Position numbers and translations under genes: made by a program
The notes under the pieces: model-generated
What the model was told of the DNA's origin: nothing
Seen by the model: only the letters and a program-made list of their open reading frames with translations
Databases searched by the model: none
Shown: positions 33,017-45,666 of the stretch, one piece after another
How the letters are laid out: each line of letters opens with the position of its first letter
Numbering within the stretch: the first letter of the stretch is position 1
Assembly (NCBI RefSeq): GCF_024707505.1
Contig: NZ_CP102604.1
Location: forward strand, 992,001 to 1,056,000
Reading direction: 5' to 3'
DNA: 64,000 nt
From: Pantoea sp. SOD02
GTDB lineage: Bacteria > Pseudomonadota > Gammaproteobacteria > Enterobacterales > Enterobacteriaceae

Positions 33017-35602
33017 ATGAATTCTGAGTTTCACCGGCACGCGGCACTGGCCGCCAGGGCCAACATGGAAGCACACACGGTACAGGTAACGCGGCGCAGC
33101 CTGCGCACCTTGTCCTCGCTGCTGTTTGGCGTGCTGCTTCTCTCTGTAGTGATGGTGCTGGTTATCGCCCATCGACAAAATATCGACGCCATCCAGCAGG
33201 ATGCCAATTTGCTGCGTCAGGCGTGGCAGCAACAGCAGCAGGAGATGATCGTCGATGCGCGCGATTACGCAAACTGGGGCGAAGGCTGGAAAAACCTGCA
33301 TCTGACGGTCAATAAGGTTTGGGCGTGGGATGAAGAGAACTTTGGTCCGGGGCTCTACAAGGAGTATCACTACGATGGCGTGTTCGTGGTCGATGGCAAG
33401 GGGAAAACCCGTTACGCGGTGATTCGCGGCAAATTATCCGATGTCACGTTAGAAAGCTGGTTAGGCGCACAAAGTGACCTTTTAGTGAGCACGGCACGTA
33501 CGCTGCATGATGCCGTGGCACGCAATGCCAAGGTGGAGAACCATCCGGCCATTCTGGTAGCGGCGCCGATTACGCCGGGCAAAGTGCCGGATTTGCCGAC
33601 TATTCCCGGCCCCGCTTCGGTGATGGTGTTCGTTAACATTTTCAGCCCAGACAAACTGCAAGCGTTGGGCAAATCCCTGAATGTGATTGAACCGCGTATC
33701 GCTAGCGGTTTGAACGATGCGCTGTTTGAACCTCGGCTGGTGGAGCCGGTGCTGCAGGGCGAACCGCTGGTGCTGCGCTGGCAGCCAAAAAATCCGGGTT
33801 TCGGCGTGATCTGGCTGATGATGCCGCTGCTGCTGTTCACCGCGCTGGCGGTGGCGCTGGTGACGCGTCGCGTGCTGCGTCATGCGCTGCATAATGCGGT
33901 GATCTCCGATCGGCGCTTTGAAATGCTGGCGATCAGTCAGCGTGAATTAGCCAACAGCGAAGAGCGTTTTCGCGATTTGGCGGAAGCAGCCTCGGACTGG
34001 ATCTGGGAAATCGACGATCAGGGCCGTCTGTGTTATCTCTCGTCGCGCTTTGCCGCGGTCACCGGCCATGAAGTGAAAAGCTGGATGGGGCGTCCGCTCG
34101 ATCAACTGCTCAGCCATCCCAGCCATTCCCTGGTCTCGTGGCTGATGCGCCAGGGTGAAGAGGTGCAGCACGTGCCGCTGCGCTGCCAGTTTATGTCGGC
34201 GAATGGCGAGCGACGCATTGGACAGTTAATGGCGAAAGCCATTCGGCGTAACGGCCTGCGCTCGGGTTTTCGCGGCACGGTTTCGGATATCACCCACGAA
34301 GTGGATGCCGAAGCGCGCATTCAGTTTCTGTCACGCCATGACATGCTGACCGGCCTCGCCAACCGCATGCAGCTGCAGGAGTATTTAACCGCCTATCTGG
34401 AGAGCGTTAGCGAGGATGATCCGCTGTTTGTTATCAGTTTCGATCTCGATCAGTTCAAACCGATCAACGATACGTGGGGCCACGCGGTCGGCGATGAAGT
34501 ACTGAATGAGATCTCGAAACGGCTGAAAAGCCTGCTGGCGCCGAATGAACTGGCGGCCCGGCTCGGCGGCGATGCCTTTATTTTGTTGCTGCGCGAAAGT
34601 ACGCGCGCTGGCGTTGAATATCGCTGTCGTGCGCTGCAGCGCATGGTGCATCAACCGATTATCAGCGGCTCGCATCAGATCAGCCTTACCGCCAGCATGG
34701 GCATCGTTTCGGCACCGCAGGATGCAGCGCATCCGGAAGCGCTGTTACGCCTGGCCGATATTGCGTTGGCTCAGGCGCGCAGTGCCGGACGCGATCAGTG
34801 GGTGTGGTACTCCAGCGATATGGCGAACCATCTGCAGTCAAAACGCGATATGGTGCAGGCGATTGAAGCTGCGCTGCACAATCACGCCTTCACGCTGCAT
34901 TATCAGCCGCGCTATCAGTTACAAAGTGGGCAACTGGCCGGTGCGGAAGCGCTGATTCGCTGGCAGATAGCCGACGATCAGTGGATCACGCCCGATCGCT
35001 TTATTCCGTTAGCGGAAGAGAACGGCCTGATTGCGGCGATCAGCGATTGGGTGCTGATGCGTGCTTGCGTGGACGCCCGCGACTGGGGCGAGCAGCGCTA
35101 TGTTTCCGTCAACATTTCGCCGGTTGAGTTTCGTAATAACGATCTGGTGCAGCGCGTGGCGCATGCGCTGGAGGTGAGTGGATTACCGGCCACGCGGCTG
35201 GAACTGGAGATCACTGAAAACGTCACTTTTGAAAATCCGGATCGTGCACTGGAGATCATGCAAGGCCTGCGCACGCTTGGCGTGCGGCTGACGGTGGATG
35301 ATTTTGGTACCGGCTATGCGGCGTTGGGTTATCTGAAAACCTTCCCGTTCAACGGTCTGAAGATCGATCGTTCATGGATGAAGGAGTTCCCGGAATCGCA
35401 GCAGGCGCAATCGGTGGTCGCGGGTATTGTCGGTCTGGCACGCGCGTTTGCGCTGACCATTACCGCAGAAGGGATTGAAACCGAAGCACAGCTGAAAGAG
35501 CTAAAAGCGCTGTCGTGCGAGGAAGGGCAGGGATATTTCCTTGGGCGGCCTATGCCGCTGGCGGCGTTTAATGCGCGGTTGCAGGAAGAAGTTACATCGT
35601 AG
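33017..35602 (+). CDS. Membrane c-di-GMP protein: CHASE4-PAS-GGDEF-EAL, probable phosphodiesterase
   Basis: An 861-residue protein with a transmembrane segment at about 33-53, an extracytoplasmic CHASE4-like sensor (about 60-255, with DARDYANWGEGWKNL), a second segment (about 268-290), a PAS domain (about 315-440), a GGDEF domain (about 440-605) and an EAL domain (about 615-860). The GGDEF signature is GGDAF (near residue 517), with the catalytic-site Glu replaced by Ala, so cyclase activity is doubtful. The EAL domain retains AEALIRW, EITEN, DDFGTGY and KIDRSW, so it should hydrolyse c-di-GMP. Two starts are possible, 33017 or 33065. Confidence 0.9.
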   Translation: MNSEFHRHAALAARANMEAHTVQVTRRSLRTLSSLLFGVLLLSVVMVLVIAHRQNIDAIQQDANLLRQAWQQQQQEMIVDARDYANWGEGWKNLHLTVNKVWAWDEENFGPGLYKEYHYDGVFVVDGKGKTRYAVIRGKLSDVTLESWLGAQSDLLVSTARTLHDAVARNAKVENHPAILVAAPITPGKVPDLPTIPGPASVMVFVNIFSPDKLQALGKSLNVIEPRIASGLNDALFEPRLVEPVLQGEPLVLRWQPKNPGFGVIWLMMPLLLFTALAVALVTRRVLRHALHNAVISDRRFEMLAISQRELANSEERFRDLAEAASDWIWEIDDQGRLCYLSSRFAAVTGHEVKSWMGRPLDQLLSHPSHSLVSWLMRQGEEVQHVPLRCQFMSANGERRIGQLMAKAIRRNGLRSGFRGTVSDITHEVDAEARIQFLSRHDMLTGLANRMQLQEYLTAYLESVSEDDPLFVISFDLDQFKPINDTWGHAVGDEVLNEISKRLKSLLAPNELAARLGGDAFILLLRESTRAGVEYRCRALQRMVHQPIISGSHQISLTASMGIVSAPQDAAHPEALLRLADIALAQARSAGRDQWVWYSSDMANHLQSKRDMVQAIEAALHNHAFTLHYQPRYQLQSGQLAGAEALIRWQIADDQWITPDRFIPLAEENGLIAAISDWVLMRACVDARDWGEQRYVSVNISPVEFRNNDLVQRVAHALEVSGLPATRLELEITENVTFENPDRALEIMQGLRTLGVRLTVDDFGTGYAALGYLKTFPFNGLKIDRSWMKEFPESQQAQSVVAGIVGLARAFALTITAEGIETEAQLKELKALSCEEGQGYFLGRPMPLAAFNARLQEEVTS

Positions 35603-35655
35603 GGTGCGCATAAATGCGTCAATCCTTTGTAGGGTCGCCATTTATGGCGACCATC
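35601..35655. repeat. Two GTAGGGT-type elements, one broken
   Basis: GTAGGGTGCGCATAAATGCG begins at 35601 but loses its right arm after ATGCG. GTAGGGTCGCCATTTATGGC begins at 35629 and is intact through GCGACC. They begin at the stop codon of the c-di-GMP gene. Confidence 0.8.
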
Positions 35656-35667
35656 CTTTGAAATCGC

Positions 35668-35733
35668 TTAACGCACTCTGATCGCAACAAACGTCATCAG
35701 CGCCGCGAAGCCAACAAAAATCACCAGTTCCAT
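35668..35733 (-). CDS. Very small membrane protein (21 residues)
   Basis: An ATG preceded by a full AGGAGG (7 bp spacing) opens a 21-codon frame, MELVIFVGFAALMTFVAIRV plus R: one membrane span with a basic end. The excellent ribosome-binding site is the main support. A perfect palindrome at 35743-35764 lies just upstream and may be its operator or leader hairpin. Small proteins of this type often bind and adjust larger membrane proteins, but no partner is evident. Confidence 0.55.
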   Translation of the reverse strand: MELVIFVGFAALMTFVAIRVR

Positions 35734-35742
35734 AACGCCTCC

Positions 35743-35764
35743 TAACTAAGAAAATTCTTAGTTA
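35743..35764. promoter_or_regulatory. Perfect 10-bp palindrome upstream of a tiny membrane-protein gene
   Basis: TAACTAAGAA, AA, TTCTTAGTTA: a perfect AT-rich inverted repeat 10 bp before the start codon at 35733, immediately before the ribosome-binding site. It could be a regulator site or a hairpin affecting translation. Confidence 0.5.
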
Positions 35765-35943
35765 ATTGTAGTGTTCCGACGCGTGATGTTTAGACAGTGC
35801 GTGCGATTAATCCTAACTTTTGAGAGGAAGATCGTGCTTTAGAGCGAATTTATGCGACCAATCTGCTGTAAATATTTCCGCTTCACGGTCACGCTTTGCT
35901 ACTCTCAAAAACCGGTTGTCTATTAATCCAGGAGGAGAAACTT

Positions 35944-36243
35944 GTGACCCATTATGGAAAAGCGCTACTGGTAACGGCCTTATTTGCCCTCAGCGCCTGC
36001 CAGTCCGCCAGCAAACCTGACACCAGCGCTGCTGCCAGCCACGATCCGGAAACCGATCAGTGCGGCGCATCGCAATATCAAAACTACGTTGGTCAGCCAT
36101 TATCAACACTCGACAGCAAACGCTTCGCGGTGCCGGTGCGCGCCATTCCGTGGAATTCAGCGGTAACGATGGATTTCAATCTGCGCCGCATAAATTTCGC
36201 AGCGGATCAAAGCGGTAAGATTTCCCGGGTTTACTGCGGATAA
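35944..36243 (+). CDS. Lipoprotein of the I78 peptidase-inhibitor family
   Basis: A 99-residue lipoprotein with GTG start at 35944, preceded by AGGAGGAG. The signal ends at the lipobox LSAC. The mature part has the I78 pattern: a Cys in DQCGAS, YVGQPLS, VRAIPWNSAVTMDFNLRRIN, then DQSGKI and a terminal YCG whose Cys probably pairs with the first. I78 proteins inhibit elastase/subtilisin-type serine proteases and may shield the envelope. A terminator follows at 36355. Confidence 0.85.
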   Translation: MTHYGKALLVTALFALSACQSASKPDTSAAASHDPETDQCGASQYQNYVGQPLSTLDSKRFAVPVRAIPWNSAVTMDFNLRRINFAADQSGKISRVYCG

Positions 36244-36354
36244 CACCAAAACGACATTGCATTGTCATCTGGCTGTCACAGCGCCGGGCGAGGATAACTG
36301 CGCACTACGGAGATTTCCTCGTCACTCTCGAATATGCAATGCTCGTCTTATTTC

Positions 36355-36379
36355 TTCCCGCTTCGGCGGGAATTTTTTT
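36355..36379 (+). terminator. Intrinsic terminator after the I78 lipoprotein gene
   Basis: TTCCCGC, TTCG loop, GCGGGAA followed by seven T residues. Confidence 0.93.
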
Positions 36380-36411
36380 ATCTTTCGGCCTGTAAGGCTG
36401 ATAGAGGAGTG

Positions 36412-36732
36412 ATGATGAGAAAGAGTGCAAAATTGCTGCTGTTAACGCTGATGTTAAGCCCGCTGGCGCAGGCATCGAGCGAAGCGGCGTGGCAGCAAAA
36501 CGACAAGAACATGCAGCAAAGCTGTCTCAAGGCCAGCGGCCTGAAGTCAGTGAAAGTGGTGGGCAAGCCGATTCAGTATGACGATAGCGTGGGCTTTGAT
36601 GCGCTACTGCTGGAAGGTCGCTATCCGCAGAAGCATATGAAGAACCAGGTCGGGCGCGAACTCTGCCTGTACCAGCGTCAGAGCGGTAAGGCGTTTGTCA
36701 GCGAAGCCGACCATCTGCGTACGGTAAAATAA
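36412..36732 (+). CDS. Small exported protein of unknown function
   Basis: A 106-residue protein with a signal peptide (MMRKSAKLLLLTLMLSPLAQ, cut near ASS) and a mature domain with two cysteines (QQSCLKASG and RELCLYQRQ) that could form a disulfide. GAGGAG lies just before the first of two adjacent ATG codons. Probably periplasmic. I do not recognise the family. Confidence 0.72.
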   Translation: MMRKSAKLLLLTLMLSPLAQASSEAAWQQNDKNMQQSCLKASGLKSVKVVGKPIQYDDSVGFDALLLEGRYPQKHMKNQVGRELCLYQRQSGKAFVSEADHLRTVK

Positions 36733-36744
36733 TGGCGTGGGCCG

Positions 36745-36996
36745 CTATTGCTGCGGCCCCGATTCCAGCAGTTTTGCCAGTAAGTTGCGATAGCTTTGCA
36801 GCTGCTGTTCATCCCCTTCAAATTCCAGCTTATCAATCACGCGCGCAATAATCGCTTTGCTGGTGGCAGGCTGTCCGTCATCCATCAGTTCGCGCATGAT
36901 CGCCGCCAACATGTCGCTCTCATGCGGTGCATGCCAGGCTGGGCTATTGAAGTAGTCGGTAATCGCCCGACTGGCGCTGTTAGGCTGGGTTCTCAT
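36745..36996 (-). CDS. ycgZ: YcgZ-like connector protein
   Basis: An 83-residue helical protein. Segments AITDYFNSPAWHAPHESDML, AAIMRELMDDGQPATSKAII and LLAKLLE parallel E. coli YcgZ (ITRYFAKANLHTQQETL, TEILKDGRNLSRKSL, LIGLLFE). YcgZ belongs with YmgA/AriR to the small proteins controlled by BluR (YcgE) that influence the Rcs phosphorelay, colanic acid and biofilm matrix. The start at 36996 (MRTQPN) has GGAGG upstream; a longer frame from 37017 lacks one. Here it stands alone, 13.8 kb from the YmgB-like gene. Confidence 0.75.
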   Translation of the reverse strand: MRTQPNSASRAITDYFNSPAWHAPHESDMLAAIMRELMDDGQPATSKAIIARVIDKLEFEGDEQQLQSYRNLLAKLLESGPQQ

Positions 36997-37376
36997 AGCT
37001 GACCTCCGCAGAGACAACGATGCCCACCGCCGGATAATGGCAGCATGGGGAAATAAAGGTTAATCATGCGGACTGTCCAGAACAGACAGCGCGTCGCCAG
37101 TGATGACTGGTGGTTTTTTAAACATAGATGCGGTGTGGAATATTGTCAGTAACGTGTAGACATATTTTTTCACGTTTGCCTGCAGTCGCGATGCGCTTAT
37201 CTTGCGGCAAGCATTGTTTCAGCACATAAAGACACTAAAAAACGGCCCTCAGACATGATTTGCTGTGAGCAGAATCACGCTCGACAGTGTAAAACTGCGT
37301 TTTTTCGCCCATGCCATGTTTTGCCGTCCGGTAATGTTATGAGATTGTTAGACTGAACCCTCGTTTCATTCTTCTG
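36997..37376. other. Intergenic region without a recognised gene
   Basis: About 380 bp between diverging genes ycgZ and mdtG. AT-rich around 37100-37260. No frame with a ribosome-binding site, no repeat of the window's families and no strong hairpin was seen; it should hold the promoters of both genes. Confidence 0.5.
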
Positions 37377-41721
<4,345 letters not shown>

Positions 41722-41726
41722 TCATT

Positions 41727-41746
41727 TATTGTAATGCGCTCACATT
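41727..41746 (-). promoter_or_regulatory. lac-operator-like sequence before lacZ
   Basis: On the lacZ strand the sequence is AATGTGAGCGCATTACAATA. It matches E. coli lac O1 (TGTGAGCGGATAACAATT) at 15 of 18 positions over the core. It lies between the presumed promoter and the lacZ start, so a LacI-type repressor encoded elsewhere may still act here. Confidence 0.6.
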
Positions 41747-41965
41747 GCGTGAAATTACACCGGCTGTAAAGTGTTCGACGGCAATTTTGCGCAGCATGTT
41801 GGCACCAATCGACGCCGCCTGTGTGATGTTTTTGCCGCTTTAGTGCCAGTGAATTGTTAAGCGTGGTGAGCAGAGATGAATAGCGCCTTGTTGCGGAGAA
41901 TTCTGTATTGTCGCGCCCGATGCGGCCTCATACACTCAGCCCGATTTCACCATTCCGAGGTAATT

Positions 41966-42109
41966 ATGGTCCGTATTATTAAAATCGCCGCAGTTGTGGC
42001 ACTGGTCACCGCGCTGAGCGGTTGTATTTTCCCACCTCCGGGCGGCGGCGGTTGGGGCGGCGGTCATGGTGGTGGCGGTCCGGGACGCGGATTTATGGGC
42101 CCACATTAA
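41966..42109 (+). CDS. Small glycine-rich lipoprotein
   Basis: A 47-residue product: signal MVRIIKIAAVVALVTALSGC with lipobox LSGC, then a mature tail of Pro and Gly (FPPPGGGGWGGGHGGGGPGR). CGAGG lies 5 bp before the ATG. The tail should be unstructured. Small glycine-rich lipoproteins of this kind are common in enterobacteria but I know of no function. Its stop codon touches an ERIC element. Confidence 0.8.
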   Translation: MVRIIKIAAVVALVTALSGCIFPPPGGGGWGGGHGGGGPGRGFMGPH

Positions 42110-42235
42110 TACCCGTCATACTTCAAGCTGCAGGTGCGTTGGCTGCGTGCATTCACCTTCAGTCACTTACTGAAGTAAGCTCCTGAGGATGATTGCACTT
42201 GCCGCCTTCCTGCAACTCGAATTATTTAGGGTATA
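42110..42235. repeat. ERIC element
   Basis: A 126-bp imperfect palindrome running from TACCCGTCATACTTCAAGCT to AGGGTATA, with the central AAGTAAGCTCCTGAGGAT typical of enterobacterial repetitive intergenic consensus (127 bp). A second copy is at 51731-51857. Confidence 0.92.
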
Positions 42236-42239
42236 GGTA

Positions 42240-42287
42240 AGCGAAACGTTTCAATAAATCTTTAAACGTCCAGTGAAACGTTTCGCT
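42240..42287. promoter_or_regulatory. Two LacI-family operators forming an inverted repeat before iraP
   Basis: AGCGAAACGTTTCA at 42240-42253 and its exact reverse complement TGAAACGTTTCGCT at 42274-42287. Each holds the palindrome GAAACGTTTC, the core of Cra (TGAAACGTTTCA) and RbsR (AGCGAAACGTTTCGCT) sites. The centres are 32 bp apart, about three helical turns, so two dimers would lie on the same face. They are 135 bp before iraP. Confidence 0.7.
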
Positions 42288-42421
42288 ATTACATATTGAA
42301 ATCTAGCCGGTTTTTTTATTCTGCCGTTTGGCTGTTTTTTTCTGAAAACCCTTAAAAATCCTTGTTGTTTTATTCTGCGCAATGCTAACGTCTGTTTTTC
42401 TTCTCTCATTGAGCTTGTCGC

Positions 42422-42676
42422 ATGAAAAACCTGATTGCGGAACTCCTTCTAAAGCTGGCTGAAAAAGAAGAAGAGTCTAAAGAATTAGTGGTTCAGGTTG
42501 AGGCGTTAGAAATCGTGTTAACCGCGATGCTGCGCAAACTGAATCCCGAACAATTCCACGACATTGAGGCCGCTATTAAATTAGCCATGCCGCCCGTCGC
42601 CCCCGCTGCTGAAACGCCCGATACCACCATGTTGCGTAATTACGTAGAGAAGTTGCTGCATCATCCCCGCGTTTAA
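42422..42676 (+). CDS. iraP: Anti-adaptor IraP (RpoS stabiliser)
   Basis: An 84-residue coiled-coil protein starting [20 protein letters not shown], close to E. coli IraP (86 residues), and ending with the conserved [13 protein letters not shown]. IraP binds the adaptor RssB, prevents it from delivering RpoS to ClpXP and so stabilises the stress sigma factor, in E. coli during phosphate starvation. The ribosome-binding site is weak. In E. coli phoA lies between iraP and psiF; here psiF follows after 102 bp and phoA is absent. A double Cra/RbsR-type operator lies upstream. Confidence 0.93.
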   Translation: MKNLIAELLLKLAEKEEESKELVVQVEALEIVLTAMLRKLNPEQFHDIEAAIKLAMPPVAPAAETPDTTMLRNYVEKLLHHPRV

Positions 42677-42778
42677 CGGCTATCGCCTGTTTTTTCAGGC
42701 GAATGTCATTATCGATTTCTCGTATTTGCTTATTCCGTGCCATGCTTAGGTGGCAATAATGCTATGGAGAATCCGGTA

Positions 42779-43081
42779 ATGAAATCGTGTCTTTTGGCAA
42801 TAATGACAGCAGGCTTGCTGATCGCAGGTGGTGCGAGTGCGGCTGAGAAAACCGCACAGCAGGAAAAAATGACCATGTGTAACCAGAGCGCCGGTACACA
42901 AAATCTGAAAGGCGATGCGCGTAAAAGCTTTATGAGTGACTGTCTGAAAAAAGACAGCAAAATGGGCAACATGACGCCGCAACAAATGAAGATGAAAACC
43001 TGTAATGCTGATGCGGGCGATAAAAAGCTCACCGGCGATGCACGTAAAACGTTTATGAGTTCGTGCCTGAAGAAAAGCTGA
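42779..43081 (+). CDS. psiF: PsiF, phosphate-starvation-inducible exported protein
   Basis: A 100-residue protein with a signal peptide (MKSCLLAIMTAGLLIAGGAS, cut near ASA) and two repeats of about 35 residues, each with MK/T.C....A....L.GDARK.FMS.CLKK, giving four conserved cysteines. In E. coli psiF is co-transcribed with phoA; here phoA is missing. GGAGA lies before the ATG at 42779. A terminator follows. Function unknown. Confidence 0.93.
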   Translation: MKSCLLAIMTAGLLIAGGASAAEKTAQQEKMTMCNQSAGTQNLKGDARKSFMSDCLKKDSKMGNMTPQQMKMKTCNADAGDKKLTGDARKTFMSSCLKKS

Positions 43082-43136
43082 TTTAATTAACGGTTAGCCC
43101 CGTTTTATTAAATCAAACCTGCGTGAAAAGTAATAA

Positions 43137-43167
43137 GGGTTCATGTTTAGCGTGAACCCTTTTTTTA
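43137..43167 (+). terminator. Intrinsic terminator after psiF
   Basis: GGGTTCA at 43137-43143 pairs with TGAACCC at 43153-43159 around a 9-nt loop and is followed by eight T residues. Confidence 0.92.
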
Positions 43168-43367
43168 TTGCTGTAAGCTGCAGCGCAGTGGTATTTAATT
43201 TTACTTATCACGTCAGAGGAAAAACTCATATCAGGATCCTCATCACAAAACTGCACCGATAACGCTGCCAGGATGCTTTAGTCCTAAATAATGACTAATT
43301 ATTCTGAACGCCTAATCCCCGCGAAGCCGGACCGTTCGTTGGGCAGCCTTTACCTGTGGAGTCTGCT

Positions 43368-44891
43368 ATGAATGTGCTTGATTATGCTGTGATGGCGCTT
43401 TATGCGCTGATGATTGTGGCTATAACCTTGTGGGCGATGCGCAAGGTGGGCAGCACGCGTGATTTCTTTGCCGCCGGCGGCAAAATGCCGTGGTGGCTGT
43501 CGGGCGTGTCGCATCATATGTCGGGCTACAGCGCGGCGGTGTTTGTCGCCTATGCGGCGGTGGCCTACAACATGGGCATCACCATCTATTTTTGGTGGGC
43601 GTTTCCCATCGCTATCGCGGTGTTGATCGGTTCACGCCTGTTCGCGCCGCGCTGGGCGCGCTTGCGTATCTATATGAACATCGAATCGCCGATGGAATAT
43701 CTCGCCACGCGCTACAACCTGCCCACGCAAATGGTGCTGGCGTGGAGCGGCGTGCTGCTGAAAACCTTTGACGTTGGCGCGAAGTGGGCGGCAATTGCGG
43801 TGATTATTAACGTCTTCACCGGACTCGATCCGCTGATCGGCATCTGTGTTTCCGGCGCGCTGAGTTTGTTTTACACCGTGATGGGCGGATTGTGGGCAGA
43901 TGCCTGCAACGACTTCGGTCAGTTCGTGGTGCAGTTTGTCGCCGCGATTGTGATGGTGATAGCGGTGGCGGTGCATCTCGGCGGTTTTGCTGAGCTGTTC
44001 ACCATCTGGCAGAAGCTGCCGTCAACCCACACGCAGATTATTCAGGAGCCGTACAGCATCGGCTTTATTCTCGCCTATTTTGTCATCTACACGCTGAGCT
44101 ACAACGGTGGCACCTGGAATCTGGCGCAGCGCTTTATTGCCGCGCCCGCTGGCCGCGATGCGCGCAAAGCGGCGCGTCTCTCAGCCGCGCTCTATCTGAT
44201 CTGGCCGCTGATTCTGTTCTGGCCAATGTGGGCGGCGCCGCTTTTGTTCCCAAATCTCAGCGATCCGTCGCGATCCTATTCGATGATGGCGATGGAACTG
44301 CTGCCGAATGGCTTAGTCGGTTTGGTGCTGGTGGCGATGTTTACTCACACGCTATCGATGACCTCTTCGGATGCCAACGCCATTACCGCCGTGGTGACGC
44401 GCGATATCCTGCCTGGCATGCTGCCGAAACGCTTTCAGCGCGGTAAAAGCTCGCTGCTGGTGGCGCGGCTCACCGCTTTCCTCTTCATTATCACCACGCT
44501 GGTGATTGCCATGAACGCCAGCCACTTCGGCGGCGTGCTGTCGCTGCTGATCATCTGGTTTGGCGGCTTAGTGGGGCCGATCTCCATTCCCATGCTGCTG
44601 GGTTTGCTGCCGGCGTTTCGTCGCAGCGGCAGCGCCGCCGCACTGGTGAGTTGGGCGATTGGCGTCGGCACCTTCTTTTGCGTGAAATTCATCTTTACCG
44701 ATGTCAGCACCGCCACCGTGGTGGCCGCGCCAGTGATGTCTTCACTGGTGCTGTTTGTGGTGATGGGCTGGTTGCGCCGCGCGCCGGTTCGTCCGGAAGT
44801 GGATCAGCTGCTGAATGCACTCAATCAGGATCAGGATGCGCCCGCCGCACAGCGCTGGGCGCACAAAAGCAACGTCTCTCAGGAGGGATAA
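43368..44891 (+). CDS. Sodium:solute symporter (SSS family), probable amino-sugar importer
   Basis: A 507-residue, about 13-segment symporter. Early features DFFAAGGKMPWWLSGVSHHM and MGGLWADACNDFGQFVVQF are typical of the SSS family, with SMTSSDANAITAVVTRDI in the sodium-site helix. It is the first gene of an operon with nagB-like and nagA-like genes (1-bp gap, then 8-bp overlap), so it probably imports an N-acetylated or free amino sugar. The start at 43368 (MNVLDY) has GGAG upstream. Confidence 0.85.
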   Translation: MNVLDYAVMALYALMIVAITLWAMRKVGSTRDFFAAGGKMPWWLSGVSHHMSGYSAAVFVAYAAVAYNMGITIYFWWAFPIAIAVLIGSRLFAPRWARLRIYMNIESPMEYLATRYNLPTQMVLAWSGVLLKTFDVGAKWAAIAVIINVFTGLDPLIGICVSGALSLFYTVMGGLWADACNDFGQFVVQFVAAIVMVIAVAVHLGGFAELFTIWQKLPSTHTQIIQEPYSIGFILAYFVIYTLSYNGGTWNLAQRFIAAPAGRDARKAARLSAALYLIWPLILFWPMWAAPLLFPNLSDPSRSYSMMAMELLPNGLVGLVLVAMFTHTLSMTSSDANAITAVVTRDILPGMLPKRFQRGKSSLLVARLTAFLFIITTLVIAMNASHFGGVLSLLIIWFGGLVGPISIPMLLGLLPAFRRSGSAAALVSWAIGVGTFFCVKFIFTDVSTATVVAAPVMSSLVLFVVMGWLRRAPVRPEVDQLLNALNQDQDAPAAQRWAHKSNVSQEG

Positions 44892-44892
44892 C

Positions 44893-45666
44893 ATGACGCT
44901 ATTACAACAGGGAACCCGAGATCGCTTACACATCAAACGCTTCGCCAGCCGCGCGGCGTTGGGTGCGGATGCGGCTCAGGATGTGGCCGCGTTTCTGCGT
45001 CAACGGCTGAGTAAACAGCATGTGGTGCGCATGGTGTTTGCCGCCGCGCCTTCGCAAAATGAGTTTCTCGCCGCGCTGGTTGCGGCGAAAGATATCGACT
45101 GGTCGCGTATTCACGCCTTCCATATGGATGAGTACATCGGGCTGGAGGCGGATGCGCCACAGCGTTTTAGCCACTTTTTACGCCAGAAACTTTTTGATGT
45201 GGTGCAGCCTGGCGAAGTTAATTTGATCCCCTCTTGCGGCGATCCTGCCATGATTTGTGCGGATTACGCTAAAAAACTTAATGCCGCTCCGATTGATGCG
45301 GTATGTCTCGGCATTGGCGAGAACGGCCATTTAGCCTTCAACGATCCGCCGGTGGCCGACTTCAGCGATCCTTTCACTGTGAAAGTAGTGCAGCTGGATG
45401 ATGCCTGCCGCCAGCAGCAGGTCAACGATGGCTGTTTCGCCACTTTCGCTGCGGTGCCTACCCATGCCGTGACGCTAACGATTCCCGCGCTGATGAGCGG
45501 AACGCGGCTGTTCTGCATGGTGCCGGGCGCCACTAAACGCGCGGCGGTGCGGGCAACGCTTGATGATGCGATCTCCACCGCCTGTCCGGCGACGTGTCTG
45601 CGCCAGCATGCCGATTGCACGCTCTATACCGACAGCGATGCCTGCCCGGAGGTGACGTTTGACTAA
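44893..45666 (+). CDS. Glucosamine-6-phosphate deaminase-like isomerase
   Basis: A 257-residue protein of the NagB/SIS-like sugar isomerase family. HMDEYIGL holds the ring-opening Asp and LGIGENGHLAFNDP the catalytic His/Glu cluster. It would convert an amino-sugar 6-phosphate to the keto-sugar phosphate and ammonia. It is shorter than NagB and differs elsewhere, so the exact sugar is open. RBS AGGAGG. Its stop overlaps the next start by 8 bp. Confidence 0.85.
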   Translation: MTLLQQGTRDRLHIKRFASRAALGADAAQDVAAFLRQRLSKQHVVRMVFAAAPSQNEFLAALVAAKDIDWSRIHAFHMDEYIGLEADAPQRFSHFLRQKLFDVVQPGEVNLIPSCGDPAMICADYAKKLNAAPIDAVCLGIGENGHLAFNDPPVADFSDPFTVKVVQLDDACRQQQVNDGCFATFAAVPTHAVTLTIPALMSGTRLFCMVPGATKRAAVRATLDDAISTACPATCLRQHADCTLYTDSDACPEVTFD

